From Oryzias latipes (taxonomy: Eukaryota > Chordata > Actinopteri > Beloniformes > Adrianichthyidae): DNA of 64,000 nucleotides. Made by a program: the position numbers and the translations under genes. Positions 13,721 through 26,523 of this stretch are shown here, one piece after another (within the stretch, counting starts at the first letter, position 1; every line of letters starts with the position of its first letter). The stretch covers positions 8,337,261 through 8,401,260 of the forward strand of contig NC_019866.2 in NCBI RefSeq assembly GCF_002234675.1. Direction: 5' to 3'. Under the pieces are notes generated by a model. It was not told the DNA's origin and ran no database searches. It saw only the letters and a list, made by a program, of their open reading frames with translations.

Positions 13721-16590
13721 AACTTAATTTTGTGGAATTCAAAATCCAGCTCCTTGTGTGTGATTTTACAACAAGCAAAAGTTAAAACTATTACTCTGTT
13801 TGCAAGACTTTTTCCTTTCTTTTCAGTCTCTTGTTTGTCTCATCTTTGTGCGTCTGAAGTGCGTGTCAGCATTAAAGGTGTCCCTATTATTGTTTCCACT
13901 GCTATTTTTAAACAAGTCAAAGCCTTGCACTGTTTATCATTCTGCACGTAGTTAACAAAAGTGTCTGCTGTCTCCCCACCTTTACGTAATAAAGCCCAAA
14001 ACATCAATGATACTGTTAGTTTGATCAATTTCAGGACAGGAGTTGCTTTAAAGCTAAAGGTTGATCTTGTTTTATGTGTCTTTTTATTGTATTAAAAAAG
14101 AACACAAAAGATAAATTCAATAGTTTATTGTTTGTTAAACTTAGAGGAAATTATTTTGTCTATTTCCAAAGAAGCGTGTAGATTTAAAAGCTTAAACTCA
14201 AGCATCAGTTTCATATCCTCTCACAGCTGGAATTTCCTTTGATTAAATCAATTTAACATAAAAAGAAATGGGAATTTTACATTTCAGGAAGTTCAGACAG
14301 AAGCAAAACTGTCAAAATCCCTGGAATTTATCCTTCATTATAAATCAAAAACATGGTCAAGCTGTGCCATCTTGGTCAAAGTCATTGGTGCCCTTGAATG
14401 TCCTCTGTTTAATTACTTTCCTGAATCAAAAATCAAAAACTTTGACCTCAAACTGAGTTTGGTGACACTGTTTGAGGATTTCAGGCTTTTCTTATTGCCC
14501 TCTGAGGATTTCTTGCTTGTCCTCTTGGCCATCAGAACCTGACCTGGTTCAGTCTGAAGTGATTCAGATCTCTCCAGGTCAAAAATGTGCTTTTTGATGA
14601 AATAATCACCTGTGAAATTGTCATTTGTTTGTTAAAAGCATTTCTTGTGCCTTAAACGCCTCATTCCACATTAATTAAATACAACTTAAAACACTGTTGT
14701 TCTTTGATGTTAGATAAGTTCAAATATTTGGACAACAAAGTTCGTCAATAGTGTATGTGGTCATTTTACTTCATTATAATTGAGAAAATATAATATTTTT
14801 CATTAAGTAAGAAACATGATAAAGTAATATCATTTTAATGTAAATTCGTCCTTATGGAAATTGGACCTTATGCCTCTCTCACATATATTTTAATAAATGA
14901 ATACAATCATGCAAACCTGCCTGACTTGCATTTATTTACAGTCTTTCCAAAAATGATTCATGAATCATCTATAGGTACACTTTTACCAGACTAGGAGTGT
15001 ATTAAATTGTGTTTCATTCAAAAGAAACTGAATGAGAATTGTTGGGCAATGTTATCCATTAATTTCTTCTTTTTGACCTTCTGCAGCAAGGTTTTGTCCA
15101 CACCTTCCTGTTCATTTCCTGAATTACCTCTAGAAAATAAAATCACCTGATAATTCTTCCAGTTTTCCAATGCCTGAAGCTCCTGAGAAAAGAGTGAGGA
15201 TTCAGGATTCTTACAGCTGTGCTCGCTCACGTATCTTTTCTCAGTGAGGATGTTTGCTGGATTCATCATCGAGCTTCAGCCTTGAAGAGCCTTCAGATTT
15301 CCAAAGAAGGGCAGAAAATGGGACATCTGGGTTGCTCTGCTTGTTGCCACTGGTGACCCTCCGGCAGAAAAGATGCTAAAAAATGAAATAAACAGGAAGA
15401 TGTGTGGATGCACTGTTAACCTCCTTTTCCTCTGCCAGCAGTGTGAATTCTCACAGGAGCAAAGCTGTCAGTGAAATAAGTGGTAGTTCTGGCAGATTAT
15501 TACTAGAAGACAGCTTCTGGACTGACAAAATTTTAGGAAGTTGATTTACACAAGGGGACTCATTCTGAAAAGTAATGATGGTTAAATGTGAGTCTGCAGG
15601 ACCATAGAAAGTGGGGAGTCGTGCTTTGCTAATGTTCTGCCCACAGCTGCAGAGCTTGATGTGCAGCAGGCTCTACTTTAGCAGGAGATGAGCCTCACTG
15701 GGGAGGTGGTGTCAGTAAGAATTTCCTGAAAGTCCACCTTTTCCTTGGAGTCAGCTGAAAGCATTCTCCCAAATGTCCCCAAAAGGTGGTGCCTCCATGC
15801 TGGCACTTTCAAACAGAAGAAAGGACATGGTCACAGAGGAGCAAAAGGCATACCAGATGACTTTCATTAAATATGCATGCAAAAAAAAAAAAAAATCCAA
15901 CAAAAGACTTTCCCTATCACAATCCTGCTTTATTTAGATCTCACACGAAGCAAATCGTTGTAAGCAAAAAGCAGATTCAAATCTGATTTTTTTAATTAGC
16001 AAAAAAAAAAAAAAAAAATCAATAAAAAAATCCCAATTCAGAAAATGCTGGAAGCTGGTTTAAAAAAAAAAGTCCAAACCCTCTGCTTTTCATTAATTCG
16101 TTGGGCTCACTGATAAAAACTACAACTGAAAAGCAAAGAACAGGCTTTTAAAGAAAAAGAAAAATGTATGTGTGTTTTGCTGTAACCTCTGAAGACGGAG
16201 CTAATATTTGAGCCAATCCTTAAAATATGTAGTCTTAGGGCCCCAATTAAGCAGAATTAATTATTGTGGTAATATTACCCACAAAAGTGTGGACACCAGG
16301 TCTTAAGAAGTTAATTTTAATGTCTTTAAAGGTAATCCACAGTCTCATTTAGTAAACTCCCTCAGCACTCAGAAGTACATCTAGTTAATAGTCAACAGCA
16401 ACAAAAAAAGTCATGTTACCTAATAAAGCATGAATCTGGAGGACAAAATGAAATTGTAAGCCCCACTGGAAAACAGAGAATAAATGTTAGTCAAAAAGTG
16501 TTAAAGTAGAACTTGGAGTAAGGTAAACATAACCCAAAATCTCCACAACATCTCTGGTTTTGTTCTGTTAAAAATGTAGGGATCTGAAAG

Positions 16591-16853
16591 GGCTGGTGGC
16601 ACAGTGGTTAGCAGCTGTGTCCTTTTGTGTGGAGTTTGCATGTTCTCCTTGTTCATGGATGGGTTTTCTCCAGGCACTCTGGTCTCCTCCCACAGTCCAA
16701 AAACATGCTTCATGTGTCAATTGGTATCTCTAAATTGCCCCAGCAATGGACTGGCAACCTGTTCAGGGTGTGCCCCACTGTTGTCCAATTTAGCTGGGAT
16801 AGGCTCCAGCAACCCTGTGATCTCGAAAGAGACTCAGCTGATTCAGAAAATGT
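16591..16853 (+). mobile_element. abundant teleost interspersed repeat (copy 1)
   Basis: Diagnostic blocks are 'ggtggcacagtggttagcag', 'gtgtggagtttgcatgttct', 'ctcccacagtccaaaaacat', 'tctctaaattg', 'caatggactggcaacctgtt' and 'gctgggataggctccagc'. They match a repeat found in very many fish genomes, probably a retroposon by its dispersal. A 119-codon open frame over it is not a gene. Confidence 0.85.
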
Positions 16854-19800
16854 ACACTGAGCCCCAAATAGTACACGGAAAACTGCTGGGGAAAAAGATC
16901 TGGTTCAGTAGAGACATTCAATCCAAACTTTGCACAGATAGAAGAACACTGGTTTTATTGTGACGGTTCTGTTCCACTGTACTGGAAAAAAAACAGTGCA
17001 TTTCACCTTTGAAATGGTGCTGCAAGTTTGAAGGAGCATGCAATTATGGAAGGACAACCAGTAATCTGGATGGGACTTGTGCAATACCATAAAACTCAGC
17101 TGTGATATGATTTAGTAGTAACACAAACAGAAAGAAAGTGAGTAGTCAAAAAACCAAAACAACCTCCTCAACTAATGACTTAAGAAAGTACAGTCACACA
17201 CAGAGTGACAATACTGATTATCAGCATGACAAAAAAAGTCCTTTTGTGCCTTTAAGCTATTCTTCCACACACAACTGAGGCCCATTTACAACATAATAAT
17301 CTGCTATCAAATCTTTATTTCTTCCAACTGTGATCAGTCCACCAAATAGCAAGAGACTTTTTGGTAACAGACAAATTAATTTCAAAGCTTACCAAACACA
17401 TTGATGGTCTATAAAATTGGCCTTCAGCTCAGTATAGTTGATTGCAGGAATAGAACCTGAATACAAGCTTTATTACATAGAAAGGCGTTACTGCAAATTT
17501 ATTTATCGTAAAAAAGATTGCAAAATCTTCTCTGCAGAGCAGTTAGGATGAACAATGTTCAAAAGCACCTTCCTCCTGAAAGCAAAAGTGTTATTTCCTG
17601 CACACAATAAATTTAAATCTTGGTAATAAAAAATAAATAAATAAAAACAAGGTCCTGGCTGGGTTGGAGATGTCTAGCCTGGTTTCGAGCTGCACTGTAA
17701 TTACAGGCTGTAGGAATTGAATGACACTCTAAGGAGCTGCTTTTCTCTTTTTTTCTTCTCAGCCCTGGTCTAAATTAAGCCATTATTTTTCTGCTCTTTC
17801 TGTGCTTTCAGAAAAAAAGAAAAAAACTATCCATATCTAACTTGTGTGTTACATATGATGACATATTGTTGTGTGTCATGATATTAAACTTCAAGCTAAT
17901 AAACAGCAGGTAAACAGACAGAACAGGAACATGTGGCACAGAAGATTAGGTGAGGTTGATTAAAGGTGTTTGAGCAGATATTCAGGTCATCTTGTGTGAA
18001 AAGTATCACCTTTCAATTATTACCTGACTTTTAGACTTTGTCAGGATGGATTTGAATCATTGGATTACACCACAGAGAATCTGTTTGACTAAACCAGCTC
18101 TGGGAAGAAGCATTGTCTTCTTCTTTTTTTAAATAAAATGACCCTGCAACCTCATCATTATCTGTTTTCCATAAAACTTTTAAATTAGTCTGAAAAAACG
18201 GTGTTGTTTTGCACTTTTGCCAGTCTGCAGAACCACACAAATGAGCCCAGAGGAATGGAAAAACAATTTCTTCTGTGTCTTTGAAGGCCACGACAGGCTC
18301 AAAAAAAGCACAGCTGAACTCATTTTCTTATGGTTGGTTTTTTGAAATGTTTAAATATAGAAAAGCAAGAATGTCAAGCAGTTTAGGGCCTGTTATTGCC
18401 TGATGCTAATTTAATTTGACTATCAGACTCCTCTGATATTTATGTACATGTATGATTGCCAGGTCAAATGCATGCAGCCTTGTGCTGAATTATTAACTCA
18501 AAGGGAAAAACAAAGGTAAATTTTGGACAGAGGCTTTAAGAAAGAAAGGGTTTGCTCTCAGAAAAGGTTTTATCTTATTCTATTTCTCCACGGGCTTCAT
18601 GTGCTTTCTCATTTCCACATAATTTCTAACCTTCTGAGCTTAGAGGGTTTTTTTTAATCCCTTTTTTTTGACAAAATCTTGTTTCAGACTCAAGGCCCGC
18701 ACAAGACACTGTACTCTTTTTTTTACCTCACAACTCATCCTAATTTAATTATATTTATGTTTTTATTTGATAAGAAAAACATTGAGAACTAAAAGTTAAC
18801 TGCACTCTAAAATGCAGCTGCTAAAGATGTTCAGTTTTGTTTCCTTGAAGGGTGGTTTCAGAGTTTCTGTAGCCTGATGGAGCAAAAATACTTTAAAAAT
18901 GTGCTTTTTTTTCATTAAAAACAAAGAAAAGCAAAAAATTAAAAAAAATACCGGTATAAGGACATTTGTGACTCTGAGTTAAGCAAGTAAAGAGAGAAAA
19001 AAACGATTACGGACTAGACAATTAATCCTTTTAGAATGACTTTTCGAACAACATAAATATTTAGGCATTCTGTGCGGAACATTTTGAGCCAATGCTTGAT
19101 TCAGAGCCCACAAAAACTCCAAGTTCAGCTGCAACAGTTTACCTTGAACAAATAAAAAGGAACAGTTGAATATCTTGTGTCCAAACATAAAAAAAACTCC
19201 AAAATAATTCAAAATACGGTGACTCGTTCTTTTTTTTGTTGCAAAGCGGGTGCAATTTTAATTTTTGTCTTTTTGAGTTAAATCAGAGATGCTCAAAACA
19301 TTCGCTGCAGCATTAAAGCTAACAGTGGATCATAAAATGCCTTTCAAAGAGAATCCATTCCCCCTTGATGGCTTGAAAACAGATCTGTGCCAAATCATTA
19401 GCACATTTCAAGGTTCTTTGTGTAAAAAAATAAAGAGTAGAGGAAACCCAGTCAGAATGGAGTGTTGCTCTGCGTGCTTCTCTTGTCTGAGTCAGCCGTG
19501 TACTTCATTTAGCAAGCATCTGATTTATTATGACCAACCCCACCAAATGGCTCCCCCTGTTATACATTCATTTTGTGAGGAATAATTGAAATGCCAAGCA
19601 GTCTTACTTAGTCAGTCCACATGAAAGAGACGGTTGGGCAGCCACTAGGCTTCTGTGTGCATCCTGTTTGGAATTTAATGTTGGTTGGTAAGAGTAGGAA
19701 CAAGATCAAGCATGCATTTACGGACAAATTAGCTTAAACTGAGCTCCAGGGAAGGTTTCTTTTCAAAGCTGGGGGCCAATAACAAAAGACACCGGAGATC

Positions 19801-20202
19801 TGCATGTCCAGCAGAGACGGGGACTGTTTGGTCTCTGGCCTTTGGGAACTCGCTGGGCATCCGGATACGCTGGAATATAGATCTACCCTCAGCCAGTGGC
19901 GGGTCATAAAATAATAATCAGCTTCTCTTATCCAACAGTGAGCAATGTCTAGCAACAAATGTTTGCTCACAATGGTGTGATGAAAAGCAAATGCAACGTG
20001 CTAGAATTTTGCTTGGGGTAGGAGCTTAGAGGAAACCACCAAGTCTTCGAGTTTCCTTTATATCAGGCGACCTAAGTTACATCGTTGTCATTATCAGTGG
20101 AAGTCCACAGACTCTACGGAGCAGAGGAGCTAGACTATACAACAGTTTTGTTTTTCTGACATCTTGGGTTGTAGTTAAATGTACAGTCATGACATTCAAA
20201 AA

Positions 20203-20661
20203 AGAATAATGAATTGTTCCCTCAGTTCATGATAATTCATAATAATTTGTGTCCACAAATTATTCTTTTGTGCACAATTTAGTATTTTATGGCCACAAAT
20301 GATAATTTTCTACACTCAAGGTAGTTCTTGTGGGCAACAATTACTATTTTGTCAACACTAATAAATATTTTTGGGGCTCAAATTAGCATTTTGTGTGCAC
20401 AAATTAGTATTTTAGTGTCTGCAATTCCTATTCCAGTTTGTGCTAATTCTATTTTGTGCAGACAGATTGATAATGTCTGTGCACTAAATATTGATTTGTC
20501 CCCACAAAATGGTACATTTTTCCTCACAAAATACAATTTTGTGCCCAAATAATACTAATTAGTGGGCACAAAATACAAACGTTTGCAAAAAAATGGTGCA
20601 TTTTTGTGCACAAAATTCTAATTTGTGCAGCACAAATTTAAAATTTGAGGGAACTCTTTTT
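20203..20661. mobile_element. foldback-like element with TTTGTGCACAAA array
   Basis: A block of about 460 bp is built from 15 or more diverged copies of a short palindromic unit close to TTTGTGCACAAATTAGTATTT. It is bounded by inverted ends: an A-rich run leading to GTTCCCTCA at 20216-20224 and TGAGGGAAC at 20646-20654 followed by a T-rich run. Outside these ends the unit is not seen. This is the structure of a foldback or satellite-carrying MITE. It has no coding potential. Confidence 0.6.
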
Positions 20662-22945
20662 TTATGCTGTGTTCAGGGCCCCGTATAATTGGAAAAGAGA
20701 ATTAACTGTTGCATTGAAGAAGCAGAGAAAGGCTTTACTTTATGGACAGTGATAAAAATCAGTGAGATGTTAAAATGTTTGCATATAACAATCTTAGATT
20801 TCCCCACTAACTTTTGTTAATGGCATTGTTTAGAGTGTCAGAGTGACCTCAAAGACATGCTTCTCCGCCGCACCTCCATAAATGTCCTTCTGGTTTCCAA
20901 TAAAATGGCAATAATGTACGATTTACCAGAAAAAAGAGGCCTCTTAGCATTTTCTAACTAAATTATATTCCTTTTTACTAATGTGAAAAAAGCCTATCCA
21001 AGCCTAGGCTGGGAGCCAAATGTCAGTATTTTTGTGGTGAATGCTGTTTTATAGAATCAGTTAAAAGCGAAATGCATGTGGTTTTTGATGTTAAACAATG
21101 TAAACAGAAGCCAGATGGTGAACAATAGCAGAAGAAAGCAAAGTAGGAATAAAGAACGCTTTTAAGATAACAAGTAAGCCTATCATATGGCCCACAGTTT
21201 TTAACGAGATGGGAAAAGTGGCTGAGGTAACTAAAAGTTTATGAGGCTGGTTCTGTCCCGGAATAAACGGACATTCAATGAATATTCATGACTGAGACAG
21301 TTTAACGTGCATCTAAATGAGCTGAACTCCCTGGAGAAAAAAGCGTTTTGTTTATGAGTTGCTTTCTAGTCAAGTGTGTTATTTCCAGACTAACTCTGCA
21401 TCAGGACGCTGCCTTTATTTTCCATAACAATAAGTGGTTATTCAATTTTCGAGCCCCACTGTGACCCACATTGTACAACTTTAGAGTGGACTGAGAGGAG
21501 AAGAAGAAAATGAAAAGAGGGGCAATGCCTGAGTTTTTGTCCGTAAAAAAGGGAGAAAATGGGTTTGGGCTTGGAGTTTAAATCCTCCCCACATAATCTA
21601 ATCTTGTTGGGATGTATTAGCAGCAAAACTGGGGGGGTTCTCTTTCTCTGCTGCATTCAGGGAAATGCAGAAGAGTCTGCGGAGATGTTTCTGTTTTATA
21701 GACTGTTTGTCACTGGGGGAGTGGGCTGTTTTCTATGACTAATCTCACTATAAACAGCTCTTGTGGTGTGCACTTTAATGCTAGTACACTGAAATAAAGC
21801 AGTAATTCCTTGTTGCACATGTGAATGCAAGTCTTGCATGTGGATAATAGTGTTTATATCTCTAAATATACGAATTTGTCTTAATAAAATACCCATAAGG
21901 TGAAAAGCAGTAACATTTACATTTCTGAAACAGACGTAAAGCCGAGGGCATCATCGATTCTGGCGTTTTTATGTTTCTGATAAATGATGCTGCAGTGATT
22001 TCTCCTCGGAGCTCTGCCTCCTTGCCCGCCATGTATTTGGGAAAAAGAAATCACAGGTTTCAGCAGCATTCAATAGCAACTGTGCAGGGTAACTGTGTGG
22101 GTGGAAAAATGAAAGGCAGAAATCTAAATGTGTCTGACACAGCGTCCACTGAGCAGCGCTGGATCCCTCTGAGAACTCGGGTAGACAAGCTGCAGGTATG
22201 AGAAACACAATTCAAGGGTGCCAGAGGCTTTAGAAATAAATATATAACACTTCATTTTTAAAAATGCATCAGAGACAAATGCCCTAATACAGCAGGATGT
22301 TTGAAAAAAAATCCTTCATGATGTCCTCATTTCCATCGTCTCAGACGAACACTAAAAACAGAAGTATTGCTCTCTTTTGTCCCATATCATAACAGACCCA
22401 AACATGGAGAGACTCCCACTTCTCTGAGAAACATCGATCCAAACCGAGGAGTTTTATAAGGTTCTGTGCGTCAGGGGAAACGCTCGCTTCTTGTTGTTCA
22501 TCTGTTCCAGAAAAAAGAAAAAAAATTTGTTCAAAGCCTTTCAGACGGATGGATGCTGGGAAGGAAAGATCCACCTCTTGACTCTGGGCTCCTCTGACTG
22601 TAGGATAAGTGCTGCCTCACGGCCCATCATCCAGCCTCCTTGCAGGCTGTGTTGTGAGAACAATATGAAGTGGAGTCTGTCATTTGAGAACTTACTGACT
22701 GCTTCACATCTATGAGATGCACATTTGAAATTCAAAAGAAAACGGGTCAATTAATAGCTTTCTTCTCTCACAGACTTTAAGAATAGAATTCTGTGGTGAA
22801 AGCAGGTCTTTTATGACAAAATACTCATCCTATTGTTCTTACAAGTGCAAAGCTTAGGCATCATGCAAGCCACAGTATAAGAAACACCTTGCTAGTACCG
22901 GGTCGGCCCCCCCCTTTCGCCTTAAGAACTACCTTACTCCTTAGT

Positions 22946-23285
22946 GGCACACAGTGGGCCAAAAAAGTATTTAGTCAGCCACCAATTGTGCAGGTTCTCC
23001 CACTTAAAAAGATGAGGCCTGTAATTTTCATCATAGGGAAACCTCAACTATTAGAGACAAAATGAGAAGAAAAAAGAATCCAGAAATATCCCATCATCTG
23101 ATTTTCAAAGAATTTGTATATTATGGAAAATAAGTATTTGGTCTCCTACAAACAAGCAAGCTTTCTGGCTCTCACAGACCTGTAACTTCTTCTGTAAGAG
23201 GATCCTCTGTCCTCTACTCGTTACCTGTATTAATAGCACCTGTTTGAACTCGTTATACAGATAAAAAACACCTGTCCACAATGTT
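22946..23285 (+). mobile_element. Tc1-like transposon, 5' end fragment
   Basis: It begins with CACAGTGGGCCAAAAAAGTA and 'tttagtcagccaccaattgt', then 'gttctcccacttaaaaagat', 'gtatttggtc' and 'tctggctctcacagacctgt' as in widespread fish Tc1/mariner elements. It stops at 'cacctgtccacaatgttgca', shortly before the transposase start expected in complete copies. There is no transposase frame, so it is a dead 5' fragment. Confidence 0.8.
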
Positions 23286-23369
23286 GCAGTAGAAATGGAG
23301 ACTTATCAAACCAGAAAGTGTTTTTCCATTCTTCTATTGTCCAGTTTTGATAAGCTTGTGTGAATTGTA

Positions 23370-23870
23370 TCTTCACTTTTCAGCTCACAGGAGTGGCACC
23401 TGGTGTGGTCATCTGCTGATTTAGCCCATATACCCCAAGGTTGGACGTGTTGTGCGTACAGAGATGCTCTGCTGTAACCCTCGGTTAGAACTACCGCTTG
23501 TTTAAGTTACTGTTGCCTTTCTATCAGTTGAATCCAGTCTGGCCATTCTCCACTGACCTCTGGCATCAACAAGGCATTTCTGTCAACAGAACTGCTGCTC
23601 GCTCACTGGATATTTTCTTTTTCGGACCTTCCCTTGTAAACCTCACAGGTGGTTGTTGGTGAAAATCCAAGTGGATCAGGAGTCTCTGAAATACTCAGAA
23701 CTGAACTACTCAGTCACCTTTCTTTCCTGCTCTGATGCTCCCTTTAATTCTCTTTATCATGTCTACATGCCTAAATGCATTGAGGTGCTGCCATGTGATT
23801 GGCTGATTAGATATATTTATGGAGCTGTTGGACATACAGGTATGCCCAATAAAGTGGGTCATATGCGTGT
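23370..23870 (+). mobile_element. dispersed fish repeat fragment
   Basis: Blocks such as 'tctggccattctccactgac', 'ctctggcatcaacaaggcat', 'tgtctacatgcctaaatgca', 'ctgccatgtgattggctgat' and the end 'caataaagtggg' belong to a repeat present in many fish genomes. I recognise the sequence but not its class. It directly follows the Tc1-like fragment. Confidence 0.65.
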
Positions 23871-24709
23871 TAACATTTTTGGTACAAAAATTTCATATCA
23901 ATTCCAGCAGTAAGCATCTTGGGGTAACCAAAGTGTTGACCTGTGTGCTTTCATGGTCAGTTGTTGACAGATCCTCTGGTCAGCCAGTGCTTTACGAAAC
24001 TAATGGCTGACTGGCATTTACAGCCGTTTCCCTGATCTTTGTTTTAATTTGGTTGTCATCACACGGTCTCATCAAAGTTTGAGCTTGAAGTCTCTCCTGA
24101 GCCTGCCGCATTCAAATTTAGATGTCATGTTCTTAGCAACCTGCTGATGATTGACCGTGTTTACTAATGAAAAAGAAAATATAATCCACAAAGGGAGCAC
24201 CAATTATCTTCCTAGCAGAAACCTGCTTAACATTCATTCAGGTCACATTCATGGCTCTGAAGAGCAGATGAAACCTGTTAGAACATGTGCTGAAAAAACA
24301 CGGGCAGAGGCACCTCAGCAGAGACTGATTTGATTATCAATTATTAAAGGTTTCAGTATGCACATCGTGAAATGTCATTACCTCTGTTTAAGCCTCCTTA
24401 GCCATGTAGGACAACAGGAGGACATTCAGCCATCAGTTTTGCTTCCAGGTAGATTTACTGGCAATTGCAGAAAATAAACAACTTTCTGTTTGCCAAATCT
24501 GCCTGCTGGGGTGTGAGAACATCAGTCTTATGGTTGGTTACTGAACCAATAAGGCAAAACACCCACTGACTGGAGGCAATCACTGCTGATTAAGAAGAGG
24601 CACTTTGGTTTATTACACCTCCAATCATGCTCAAATAAAAATGTGTCAACCCAGATTACAAAATTAAAACCATGATGGATCACAAACCAAGACTCACCCA
24701 GTTACTGGT

Positions 24710-24715
24710 TTTATT
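24710..24715 (-). terminator. raver1: possible raver1 polyadenylation signal
   Basis: The minus strand reads AATAAA here. The interval from the raver1 stop (26524) to this site has the T-rich sense strand of a 3' UTR and holds no other gene, giving a UTR of about 1.8 kb. Other AATAAA sites exist nearby (for example near 24610), so the true end is uncertain. Confidence 0.35.
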
Positions 24716-26523
24716 TTGATGCAAGTTGTAAAAGATTAGTTATTTGGTATAAAAAAAAATCTTTTTTTTTAAACGTTTTTTTCAGAGTGACTAAGAACCT
24801 TACATTTTTGATAATTTGGGAAAATGAAAACAACTCCAGAGTTGAGTTGAAGGAGTTCACACACAAAAAAAAATAAAGAGATGAATGTTTAAATAACATT
24901 TACTTGCACACGTCACACACACAGAGACAATCATGGCGGTACAGATGAGAGCAAAGCAGTCAAAATTCAATCAGTCAAACTGAATTATGAGCAAACAAGA
25001 CAGTTGCATCTCTTGGTCCATACACAACATGAACAGTCTGCTGTGATGCCACTCTTCAACACATCAGCCTCGAACATACAGGGGGGGGGCAAAAATTAAA
25101 ATACAATTAGCAGCAAGCATCATTTAAAAATACCAGACCAGAGGCAGGTAGGATTAAAGAAAACATAAGCTTTAGACTCCAAAAAGGATCCATTTCAACT
25201 GTTTACACAGCAATAAAAATAAAGAACAGAAATAGTCAAATGATTAAGGCCAACACAGGGCAGGATGATCACAGAGAACACTGTTAAGGCTCAAGTGTAG
25301 CTGCGCTTTTTAGCAGAAGTCAGAGGTAATGAGTTTTCACAATCAAACTGTCACCCATATATAGAAAAAAATTTGGAAAAAAAAAAAAAAAAGAATGTTG
25401 ACAATCACGTGACTGAACAATCACCTGCCACTAGCTTCCATTAGTGTGTCCCCACACAGACCGGCTCCCAGCATTGCTAGAACAGCTCAAACAAAGGCTG
25501 TGTCCATTATTCCAGCAGCTGTAAACTCACCAATTCAGACTTGTTAATGAGGTGCAGCATCAGTTTTTTTTCTCCCGTAATACATTTTTTTAGACATTCA
25601 AAGATGTTCTGCAGAAACACAGAACTCGCATAACCAGAGATGATTTGACAAATGAGGATATTGGAGATGTCATTGTTTACAGTGGAAAACGGATGAGTCG
25701 TGGTCTGTGCCTCCAAGTGCGTCGCCCGACACCCCGTGCAGATGACAGACTCTGTCAAACAGGTTGGAGGGTGTGGATCAAAAGACAACGTGCATAATAT
25801 TAAGGCTTCAGAGAACATCCCAGAATGATCAAACAGAAAGCTTCACCTCACAATGGTGAACATGCAGCTTCCCCTCAGGGTTTGAACACTGCATGGCAAG
25901 CACTTATCAAATACCTGAATGAAAAAAAGTAAAAAACAGCACACAAAAAAAAAGAATTTACAACATTGTGATGGCAAAAACAACCAAAAAAACATGACAC
26001 AAAACACTATCGCAAACAGAATACAGAACTTTTTTACATCAAGTAAGAAGGGTCATTTAAAAAAAAAGCTGCTTTTGACAGTATGCATGTCCCTTTGCCT
26101 GAAGTTGTGGACAGTATCCCTTTGGTGAGACGCCTAAAAGTAAAATAAAAAATATATAATTGTTGTAAACTGGCCAGAATATTTCCAGGTTTGCTGTTAC
26201 GACACAAAACACAGGAACTGATGGAGAAAAAGAATAAAAGGGAGGAAAAAAATTACTTCATGTTTTCACTGTACAAGTTTAACTGAAATTTTGAAGAGAA
26301 AAGTTTTTTTTAAAAAAAAGGTAAAATGTTAAATTATAAACCCATTAAAAATAAAATTAACAAACTGCTTGGGGGAAAGCAAAGAAGAGAATCCACAGAT
26401 TTGCCGCAAAGACATGTGGGTTCAGACATCATCGGGTTAACTCCTCGGCGCCCTCCAGGGGTCACTCTCCAGAGCTCAGTCTGACGAGTCTCTCAGGAGG
26501 GATACCTGCGCGAATGTCTATGT

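Larger units (their letters stand above)
12710..24690. other. intergenic region between raver1 3' end and pde4a promoter
   Basis: I see no supported gene here. The stretch holds the pde4a 5' flank, a dispersed repeat (16591-16853), a foldback-like element (20203-20661), Tc1-like and other repeat DNA (22946-23870), and A- or T-rich DNA. Some blocks, for example around 20860-20940 and 21270-21340, look evenly composed and could be conserved non-coding DNA, but this cannot be judged without an alignment. Confidence 0.55.

Noticed and set aside
16604-16963. 119-codon plus frame
   Set aside because: It falls in the abundant teleost interspersed repeat at 16591-16853.
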